From Litoditis marina (lineage: Eukaryota; Nematoda; Chromadorea; Rhabditida; Rhabditidae): a stretch of 64,000 nucleotides of DNA. The stretch lies in NCBI GenBank assembly GCA_964036275.1, contig CAXIWQ010000225.1, positions 1 to 64,000 on the forward strand, given 5' to 3'. The notes beneath the pieces are model-generated. The model had not been told where the DNA came from, made no database searches, and was given only the letters and a program-made list of their open reading frames with translations. Position 1 is the first letter of the stretch. Every line of letters starts with the position of its first letter. Position numbers and translations under genes: made by a program. Of the stretch, positions 50,502-61,639 are shown piece by piece.

Positions 50502-53500
50502 TCCATACGGCTATCAAATCTGTTGCTCCCAGCTACAAAAACCTAATACGACAATCTATTCTGTGGCGCACAGCCACAAAATACGAATTAACGTGGTTAT
50601 CGACTCTTTGCCTTGCAGCTATAGAAAAAAAGTTTATACGGCTTTCAAGTCTGTTGCTCATGGCTACAAAAACCTAATACGACTTTATATCCTGTGGCGC
50701 ACAGCCACAAAAGACAAATTAACGCGGTTATTACCTCTCTGCCTTGCAGCTACAGAAAAAAAGTTCATACGGCTATCAAGTCTGTTGCTCCCAGCTACAA
50801 AAACCTAATACGACTTTATATTCTGTGGCGCACAGCCACAAAAACGAATTAACGCGGTTATTGACATTTTGACTTGCAGCTACAAAAAAAATCATACGGC
50901 TATCAAGTCTGTTGCTCCCAACTACGAAAACCTAATTCGACTTTATATTCTGTGGCGCACAGCCACAAAAGACAAATTAACGCGGTTATTGACTCATTGC
51001 CTTGCAGTTACAGAAAACATTTCATACGGCTATCAAATCTGTTGCTCCCAGCTACAAAAACCTAATACGACAATCTATTCTGTGGCGCACAGCCACAAAA
51101 TACGAATTAACGCGGTTATCGACTCTTTGCCTAGCAGCTACAGAAAAAAGTTTATACGGCTATCAAGTCTGTTGCTCCCAGCTACAAAAACCTAATACGA
51201 CAATCTATTCTGTGGCGCACAGCCACAAAATACGAATTTACGCGGTTATCGACTTGTTGGCTTGCAGCTACAGAGAAAAGTTCATACGGCTATCAAGTCT
51301 GTTGCTCCCAGCTACAAAAACCTGATACGACAATCTATTATGTGGCGCACAGCCACAAAAGACAAATTAACGCGGTTATTACCTCTCTGCCTTGCAGCTA
51401 CAGAAAAAAGTTCATACGGCTATCAAGTCTGTTGCTCCCAGCTACGAAAACCTAATTCGACTTTATATTCTGTGGCGCACAGCCACAAAAGACAAATTAA
51501 CGCGGTTATTGACTCTTTGCCGTGCAGCTACAGGAAAAAGGTTATACGGCTATCAAGTATGTTGCTCCCAGCTACAAAAACCTAATACTATTCTGTGGCG
51601 CACAGCCACAAAATACGAATTAACGCGGTTATCGACTCTTTGCCTTGCAGCTACAGAGAACAGTCCATACGGCTATCAAATCTGTTGCTCCCAGCTACAA
51701 AAACCTAATACGACAATCTATTCTGTGGCGCACAGCCACAAAATACGAATTATCGCGGTTATCGACTTGTTGGCTTGCAGCTACAGAGAAAAGTTCATAC
51801 GGCTATCAAGTCTGTTGCTCCCAGCTACAAAAAACCTGATACGACATCTATTCTGTGGCGCACAGCCACAAAAGACAAATTAACGCGGTTATTACCTCTT
51901 TGCCTTGCAGCTACAGAAAAAAGTTTATACGGCTATCAAGTCTGTTGCTCATGGCTACAAAAACCTAATACGACTTTATATTCTGTGGCGCACAACCACA
52001 AAAGACAAATTAACGCGGTTATTACCTCTTTGCCTTGCAGCTACAGAAAAAAGTTTATACGGCTATCAAGTATGTTGCTCATGGCTACAAAAACCTAATA
52101 CGACTTTATATTCTGTGGCGCACAGCCACAAAAGACAAATTAACGCGGTTATTGACTCTTTGCCGTGCAGCTACAGAAAAAAGTTTATACGGCTATCAAG
52201 TATGTTGCTCCCAGCTACAAAAACCTAATACGACATCTATTCTGTGGCGCACAGCCACAAAATACGAATTAACGCGGTTATCGACTGTTTGCTTTGCAGC
52301 TACAGAAAAAAAGTTAATACGGCTATCAAGTCTGTTGCTCCCAGCTACAAAAACCTGATACGACAATCTATTCTGTGGCGCACAGCCACAAAAGACAAAT
52401 TAACGCGGTTATTACCTCTTTGCCTTGCAGCTACAGAAAAAAGTTTATACGGCTATCAAGTCTGTTGCTCATGGCTACAAAAACCTAATACGACTTTATA
52501 TTCTGTGGCGCACAGCCACAAAAGACAAATTAACGCGGTTATTGACTCTTTGCCGTGCAGCTACAGAAAAAAGTTTATACGGCTATCAAGTATGTTGCTC
52601 CCAGCTACAAAAACCTAATACGACTATCTATTCTGTGGCGCACAGCCACAAAATACGAATTAACGCGGTTATCGACTGTTTGCTTTGCAGCTACAGAAAA
52701 AAGTTAATACGGCTATCAAGTCTGTTGCTCCCAGCTACAAAAAAACTAATACGACAATCTATTCTGTGGCGCACAGCCACAAAAACGAATTAACGCGGTT
52801 ATTGACATTTTGACTTGCAGCTACAAAAAAAATCATACGGCTATCAAGTCTGTTGCTCCCAACTACAAAAACATAATACGACTTTATATTCTGTGGCGCA
52901 CAGCCACAAAATACAAATTAACGCGGTTATTGACTCTTTGCCTTGCAGTTACAGAGAACATTTCATACGGCTATCAAATCTGTTGCTCCCAGCTACAAAA
53001 ACCTAATACGACAATCTATTCTGTGGCGCACAGCCACAAAATACGAATTAACGCGGTTATCGACTCTTTGCCTAGCAGCTACAGAAAAAAGTTTATACGG
53101 CTATCAAGTCTGTTGCTCCCAGCTACAAAAACCTAATACGACAATCTATTCTGTGGCGCACAGCCACAAAATACGAATTTACGCGGTTATCGACTCTTTG
53201 CCTTGCAGCTACAGAAAAAAGTTTATACGGCTATCAAGTCTGTTGCTCATGGCTACAAAAACCTAATACGACTTTATATCCTGTGGCGCACAGCCACAAA
53301 ATACAAATTAACGCGGTTATTGACTCTTTGCCTTGCAGTTACAGAGAACATTTCATACGGCTATCAAATCTGTTGCTCCCAGCTACAAAAAACCTAATAC
53401 GACAATCTAATCTGTGGCGCACAGCCACAAAATACGAATTAACGTGGTTATCGACTCTTTGCCTTGCAGCTACAGAAAAAAAGTTTATACGGCTTTCAAG

Positions 53501-54295
53501 TCTGTTGCTCATGGCTACAAAAACCTAATGCGACTTTATATCCTGTGGCGCACAGCCACAAAAGACAAATTAACGCGGTTATTACCTCTTTGCCTTGCAG
53601 CTACAGAAAAAAGTTCATACGGCTATCAAGTCTGTTGCTCCCAGCTACAAAAACCTGATACGACAATCTATTCTAAGGCGCACAGCCACAAAAGACAAAT
53701 TAACGCGGTTATTACCTCTTTGCCTTGCAGCTACAGAAAGAAGTTCATACGGCTATCAAGTCTGTTGCTCCCAGCTACGAAAACCTAATACGACTTTGTA
53801 TTCTGTGGCGCACAGCCACAAAAGACAAATTAACGCGGTTATTGACTCTTTGCCGTGCAGCTACAGGGAAAAGGTTATACGGCTATCAAGTATGTTGCTC
53901 CCAGCTACAAAAACCTAATACGACTATCTATTCTGTGGCGCACAGCCACAAATTACGAATTAACGCGGTTATCGACTCTTTGCCTTGCAGCTACAGAGAA
54001 CAGTTCATACGGCTATCAAATCTGTTGCTCCCAGCTACAAAAACCTAATACGACAATCTATTCTGTGGCGCACAGCCACAAAATACGATATATCGCGGTT
54101 ATCGACTTGTTGGCTTGCAGCTACAGAGAAAAGTTTATACGGCTATCAAGTCTGTTGCTCCCAGCTACAAAAACCTGATACGACAATCTATTCTGTGGCG
54201 CACAGCCACAAAAGACAAATTAACGCGGTTATTACCTCTTTGCTTTGCAGCTACAGAAAAAAGTTCATACGGCTATCAAGTCTGTTGCTCCCAGC
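50164..54295. repeat. About 4.1-kb block, copy 1 (offset 4536)
   Basis: Monomer order matches 54700-58830 with an offset of 4535-4537 bp. It runs from the gttaatacgg subtype through the acgcggtaatcgac, 123 bp, aaaacataatacg, taaggcgc, ctacagggaaaagg and acgatatatcgcgg subtypes. The last two are shared rare markers (54.09 and 58.62 kb). The copies part near 54295/58830. Confidence 0.8.
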
Positions 54296-54699
54296 TACAA
54301 AAACCTAATACGACTATCTATTCTGTGGCGCACAGCCACAAAATACGAATTAACGCGGTTATCGACTGTTTGCTTTGCAGCTACAGAAAAAAGTTAATAC
54401 GGCTATCAAGTCTGTTGCTCCCAGCTACAAAAACCTGATACGACAATCTATTCTGTGGCGCACAGCCACAAAAGACAAATTAACGCGGTTATTACCCTCT
54501 TTGCCTTGCAGCTACAGAAAAAAGTTTATACGGCTATCAAGTCTGTTGCTCATGGCTACAAAAACCTAATACGACTTTATATTCTGTGGCGCACAGCCAC
54601 AAAAGACAAATTAACGCGGTTATTGACTCTTTGCCGTGCAGCTACAGAAAAAAGTTTATACGGCTATCAAGTATGTTGCTCCCAGCTACAAAAACCTAA

Positions 54700-57600
54700 T
54701 ACGACTATCTATTCTGTGGCGCACAGCCACAAAATACGAATTAACGCGGTTATCGACTGTTTGCTTTGCAGCTACAGAAAAAAGTTAATACGGCTATCAA
54801 GTCTGTTGCTCCCAGCTACGAAAACCTAATTCGACTTTATATTCTGTGGCGCACAGCCACAAAAGACAAATTAACGCGGTTATTGACTCTTTGCCGTGCA
54901 GCTACAGGAAAAAGGTTATACGGCTATCAAGTATGTTGCTCCCAGCTACAAAAACCTAATACTATTCTGTGGCGCACAGCCACAAAATACGAATTAACGC
55001 GGTAATCGACTCTTTGCCTTGCAGCTACAGAGAACAGTCCATACGGCTATCAAATCTGTTGCTCCCAGCTACAAAAACCTAATACGACAATCTATTCTGT
55101 GGCGCACAGCCACAAAATACGAATTAACGTGGTTATCGACTCTTTGCCTTGCAGCTATAGAAAAAAAGTTTATACGGCTTTCAAGTCTGTTGCTCATGGC
55201 TACAAAAACCTAATACGACTTTATATCCTGTGGCGCACAGCCACAAAAGACAAATTAACGCGGTTATTACCTCTCTGCCTTGCAGCTACAGAAAAAAAGT
55301 TCATACGGCTATCAAGTCTGTTGCTCCCAGCTACAAAAACCTAATACGACTTTATATTCTGTGGCGCACAGCCACAAAAACGAATTAACGCGGTTATTGA
55401 CATTTTGACTTGCAGCTACAAAAAAAAATCATACGGCTATCAAGTCTGTTGCTCCCAACTACGAAAACCTAATTCGACTTTATATTCTGTGGCGCACAGC
55501 CACAAAAGACAAATTAACGCGGTTATTGACTCATTGCCTTGCAGTTACAGAAAACATTTCATACGGCTATCAAATCTGTTGCTCCCAGCTACAAAAACCT
55601 AATACGACAATCTATTCTGTGGCGCACAGCCACAAAATACGAATTAACGCGGTTATCGACTCTTTGCCTAGCAGCTACAGAAAAAAGTTTATACGGCTAT
55701 CAAGTCTGTTGCTCCCAGCTACAAAAACCTAATACGACAATCTATTCTGTGGCGCACAGCCACAAAATACGAATTTACGCGGTTATCGACTTGTTGGCTT
55801 GCAGCTACAGAGAAAAGTTCATACGGCTATCAAGTCTGTTGCTCCCAGCTACAAAAACCTGATACGACAATCTATTATGTGGCGCACAGCCACAAAAGAC
55901 AAATTAACGCGGTTATTACCTCTTTGCCTTGCAGCTACAGAAAAAAGTTCATACGGCTATCAAGTCTGTTGCTCCCAGCTACGAAAACCTAATTCGACTT
56001 TATATTCTGTGGCGCACAGCCACAAAAGACAAATTACGCGGTTATTGACTCTTTGCCGTGCAGCTACAGGAAAAAGGTTATACGGCTATCAAGTATGTTG
56101 CTCCCAGCTACAAAAACCTAATACTATTCTGTGGCGCACAGCCACAAAATACGAATTAACGCGGTTATCGACTCTTTGCCTTGCAGCTACAGAGAACAGT
56201 CATACGGCTATCAAATCTGTTGCTCCCAGCTACAAAAACCTAATACGACAATCTATTCTGTGGCGCACAGCCACAAAATACGAATTATCGCGGTTATCGA
56301 CTTGTTGGCTTGCAGCTACAGAGAAAAGTTCATACGGCTATCAAGTCTGTTGCTCCCAGCTACAAAAACCTGATACGACAATCTATTCTGTGGCGCACAG
56401 CCACAAAAAGACAAATTAACGCGGTTATTACCTCTTTGCCTTGCAGCTACAGAAAAAAGTTTATACGGCTATCAAGTCTGTTGCTCATGGCTACAAAAAC
56501 CTAATACGACTTTATATTCTGTGGCGCACAGCCACAAAAGACAAATTAACGCGGTTATTACCTCTTTGCCTTGCAGCTACAGAAAAAAGTTTATACGGCT
56601 ATCAAGTATGTTGCTCATGGCTACAAAAACCTAATACGACTTTATATTCTGTGGCGCACAGCCACAAAAGACAAATTAACGCGGTTATTGACTCTTTGCC
56701 GTGCAGCTACAGAAAAAAGTTTATACGGCTATCAAGTATGTTGCTCCCAGCTACAAAAACCTAATACGACTATCTATTCTGTGGCGCACAGCCACAAAAT
56801 ACGAATTAACGCGGTTATCGACTGTTTGCTTTGCAGCTACAGAAAAAAAGTTAATACGGCTATCAAGTCTGTTGCTCCCAGCTACAAAAACCTGATACGA
56901 CAATCTATTCTGTGGCGCACAGCCACAAAAGACAAATTAACGCGGTTATTACCTCTTTGCCTTGCAGCTACAGAAAAAAGTTTATACGGCTATCAAGTCT
57001 GTTGCTCATGGCTACAAAAACCTAATACGACTTTATATTCTGTGGCGCACAGCCACAAAAGACAAATTAACGCGGTTATTGACTCTTTGCCGTGCAGCTA
57101 CAGAAAAAAGTTTATACGGCTATCAAGTATGTTGCTCCCAGCTACAAAAACCTAATACGACTATCTATTCTGTGGCGCACAGCCACAAAATACGAATTAA
57201 CGCGGTTATCGACTGTTTGCTTTGCAGCTACAGAAAAAAGTTAATACGGCTATCAAGTCTGTTGCTCCCAGCTACAAAAAACTAATACGACAATCTATTC
57301 TGTGGCGCACAGCCACAAAAGCGAATTAACGCGGTTATTGACATTTTGACTTGCAGCTACAAAAAAAATCATACGGCTATCAAGTCTGTTGCTCCCAACT
57401 ACAAAAACATAATACGACTTTATATTCTGTGGCGCACAGCCACAAAATACAAATTAACGCGGTTATTGACTATTTGCCTTGCAGTTACAGAGAACATTTC
57501 ATACGGCTATCAAATCTGTTGCTCCCAGCTACAAAAACCTAATACGACAATCTATTCTGTGGCGCACAGCCACAAAATACGAATTAACGCGGTTATCGAC

Positions 57601-58830
57601 TCTTTGCCTAGCAGCTACAGAAAAAAGTTTATACGGCTATCAAGTCTGTTGCTCCCAGCTACAAAAACCTAATACGACAATCTATTCTGTGGCGCACAGC
57701 CACAAAATACGAATTTACGCGGTTATCGACTCTTTGCCTTGCAGCTACAGAAAAAAGTTTATACGGCTATCAAGTCTGTTGCTCATGGCTACAAAAACCT
57801 AATACGACTTTATATCCTGTGGCGCACAGCCACAAAATACAAATTAACGCGGTTATTGACTCTTTGCCTTGCAGTTACAGAGAACATTTCATACGGCTAT
57901 CAAATCTGTTGCTCCCAGCTACAAAAACCTAATACGACAATCTAATCTGTGGCGCACAGCCACAAAATACGAATTAACGTGGTTATCGACTCTTTGCCTT
58001 GCAGCTACAGAAAAAAAGTTTATACGGCTTTCAAGTCTGTTGCTCATGGCTACAAAAACCTAATGCGACTTTATATCCTGTGGCGCACAGCCACAAAAGA
58101 CAAATTAACGCGGTTATTACCTCTTTGCCTTGCAGCTACAGAAAAAAGTTCATACGGCTATCAAGTCTGTTGCTCCCAGCTACAAAAACCTGATACGACA
58201 ATCTATTCTAAGGCGCACAGCCACAAAAGACAAATTAACGCGGTTATTACCTCTTTGCCTTGCAGCTACAGAAAGAAGTTCATACGGCTATCAAGTCTGT
58301 TGCTCCCAGCTACGAAAACCTAATACGACTTTGTATTCTGTGGCGCACAGCCACAAAAGACAAATTAACGCGGTTATTGACTCTTTGCCGTGCAGCTACA
58401 GGGAAAAGGTTATACGGCTATCAAGTATGTTGCTCCCAGCTACAAAAACCTAATACGACTATCTATTCTGTGGCGCACAGCCACAAATTACGAATTAACG
58501 CGGTTATCGACTCTTTGCCTTGCAGCTACAGAGAACAGTTCATACGGCTATCAAATCTGTTGCTCCCAGCTACAAAAACCTAATACGACAATCTATTCTG
58601 TGGCGCACAGCCACAAAATACGATATATCGCGGTTATCGACTTGTTGGCTTGCAGCTACAGAGAAAAGTTTATACGGCTATCAAGTCTGTTGCTCCCAGC
58701 TACAAAAACCTGATACGACAATCTATTCTGTGGCGCACAGCCACAAAAGACAAATTAACGCGGTTATTACCTCTTTGCTTTGCAGCTACAGAAAAAAGTT
58801 CATACGGCTATCAAGTCTGTTGCTCCCAGC
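54700..58830. repeat. About 4.1-kb block, copy 2 (offset 4536)
   Basis: Second copy of 50164-54295, separated from it by about 405 bp of gttaatacgg/gctcatggc-type satellite. Offset changes of one or two bases between copies come from single-base indels, several of which fall in the 51.8-56.4 kb indel cluster. Confidence 0.8.
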
Positions 58831-61639
58831 TACGAAAACCTAATTCGACTTTATATTCTGTGGCGCACAGCCACAAAAGACAAATTAACGCGGTTATTGA
58901 CTCTTTGCCGTGCAGCTACAGGAAAAAGGTTATACGGCTATCAAGTATGTTGCTCCCAGCTACAAAAACCTAATACTATTCTGTGGCGCACAGCCACAAA
59001 ATACGAATTAACGCGGTTATCGACTCTTTGCCTTGCAGCTACAGAGAACAGTTCATACGGCTATCAAATCTGTTGCTCCCAGCTACAAAAACCTAATACG
59101 ACAATCTTTTCTGTGGCGCACAGCCACAAAATACGAATTAACGCGGTTATCGACTTGTTGGCTTGCAGCTACAGAGAAAAGTTCATACGGCTATCAAGTC
59201 TGTTGCTCCCAGCTACAAAAACCTAATACGACAATCTATTCTGTGGCGCACAGCCACAAAATACGAATTTACGCGGTTATCGACTCTTTGCCTTGCAGCT
59301 ACAGAAAAAAAGTTTATACGGCTATCAAGTATGTTGCTCCCAGCTACAAAAACCTAATACTATTCTGTGGCGCACAGCCACAAAATACGAATTAACGCGG
59401 TTATCGACTCTTTGCCTTGCAGCTACAGAGAACAGTTCATACGGCTATCAAATCTGTTGCTCCCAGCTACAAAAACCTAATACGACAATCTTTTCTGTGG
59501 CGCACAGCCACAAAATACGAATTAACGCGGTTATCGACTCTTTGCCTTGCAGCTACAGAGAACAGTTCATACGGCTATCAAATCTGTTGCTCCCAGCTAC
59601 AAAAACCTAATACGACAATCTTTTCTGTGGCGCACAGCCACAAAATACGAATTAACGCGGTTATCGACTTGTTGGCTTGCAGCTACAGAGAAAAGTTCAT
59701 ACGGCTATCAAGTCTGTTGCTCCCAGCTACAAAAACCTAATACGACAATCTATTCTGTGGCGCACAGCCACAAAATACGAATTTACGCGGTTATCGACTC
59801 TTTGCCTTGCAGCTACAGAAAAAAAGTTTATACGGCTATCAAGTCTGTTGCTCATGGCTACAAAAACCTAATACGACTTTATATCCTGTGGCGCACAGCC
59901 ACAAAATACAAATTAACGCGGTTATTGACTCTTTGCCTTGCAGTTACAGAGAACATTTCATACGGCTATCAAATCTGTTCCTCCCAGCTACAAAAACCTA
60001 ATACGACAATCTAATCTGTGGCGCACAGCCACAAAATACGAACTAACGTGGTTATCGACTCTTTGCCTTGCAGCTACAGAAAAAAAGTTTATACGGCTTT
60101 CAAGTCTGTTGCTCATGGCTACAAAAACCTAATGCGACTTTATATCCTGTGGCGCACAGCCACAAAAGACAAATTAACGCGGTTATTACCTCTTTGCCTT
60201 GCAGCTACAGAAAAAAGTTCATACGGCTATCAAGTCTGTTGCTCCCAGCTACAAAAACCTAATACGACAATCTATTCTGTGGCGCACAGCCACAAAATAC
60301 GAATTTACGCGGTTATCGACTTGTTGGCTTGCAGCTACAGAGAAAAGTTCATACGGCTATCAAGTCTGTTGCTCCCAGCTACAAAAACCTGATACGACAA
60401 TCTATTCTGTGGCGCACAGCCACAAAAGACAAATTAACGCGGTTATTACCTCTTTGCCTTGCAGCTACAGAAAAAAGTCCATACGGCTATCAAGTCTGTT
60501 GCTCCCAGCTACGAAAACCTAATTCGACTTTATATTCTGTGGCGCACAGCCACAAAAGACAAATTAACGCGGTTATTGACTCTTTGCCGTGCAGCTACAG
60601 GAAAAAGGTTATACGGCTATCAAGTATGTTGCTCCCAGCTACAAAAACCTAATACTATTCTGTGGCGCACAGCCACAAAATACGAATTAACGCGGTTATC
60701 GACTCTTTGCCTTGCAGCTACAGAGAACAGTCCATACGGCTATCAAATCTGTTGCTCCCAGCTACAAAAACCTAATACGACAATCTATTCTGTGGCGCAC
60801 AGCCACAAAATACGAATTATCGCGGTTATCGACTTGTTGGCTTGCAGCTACAGAGAAAAGTTCATACGGCTATCAAGTCTGTTGCTCCCAGCTACAAAAA
60901 CCTGATACGACAATCTATTCTGTGGCGCACAGCCACAAAAGACAAATTAACGCGGTTATTACCTCTTTGCCTTGCAGCTACAGAAAAAAGTTTATACGGC
61001 TATCAAGTCTGTTGCTCATGGCTACAAAAACCTAATACGACTTTATATTCTGTGGCGCACAGCCACAAAAGACAAATTAACGCGGTTATTACCTCTTTGC
61101 CTTGCAGCTACAGAAAAAAGTTTATACGGCTATCAAGTATGTTGCTCATGGCTACAAAAACCTAATACGACTTTATATTCTGTGGCGCACAGCCACAAAA
61201 TACGAATTAACGCGGTTATCGACTGTTTGTTGCAGCTACAGAAAAAAAAGTTAATACGGCTATCAAGTCTGTTGCTCCCAGCTACAAAAACCTGATACGA
61301 CAATCTATTCTGTGGCGCACAGCCACAAAAGACAAATTAACGCGGTTATTACCTCTTTGCCTTGCAGCTACAGAAAAAAGTTTATACGGCTATCAAGTCT
61401 GTTGCTCCCAGCTACGAAAACCTAATTCGACTTTATATTCTGTGGCGCACAGCCACAAAAGACAAATTAACGCGGTTATTGACTCTTTGCCGTGCAGCTA
61501 CAGGAAAAAGGTTATACGGCTATCAAGTATGTTGCTCCCAGCTACAAAAACCTAATACTATTCTGTGGCGCACAGCCACAAAATACGAATTAACGCGGTT
61601 ATCGACTCTTTGCCTTGCAGCTACAGAGAACAGTCCATA
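58675..61639. repeat. 2965-bp unit, copy 1
   Basis: Repeated immediately downstream with a constant 2965 bp offset. It contains two adjacent, nearly identical copies of the caatcttttctg monomer (about 59.42-59.68 kb), the cgaactaacgtgg variant, and three 123 bp monomers. The few differences include ctgttcctccc near 59.98 kb and aaagtccatacgg near 60.48 kb, both seen only in copy 1. Confidence 0.85.

Larger units (their letters stand above)
44950..52300. repeat. About 4.13-kb higher-order repeat
   Basis: Monomer order from about 44.95 kb recurs from about 49.08 kb with an offset of 4132-4133 bp and can be followed to about 52.3 kb. The block contains the nested 1807 bp duplication. Shared rare words include acgcggtaatcgac (46.33 and 50.46 kb), gactcattgcc with cagaaaacatttc (46.86 and 51.0 kb) and gaaaaaaagttcatac. 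Confidence 0.75.
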
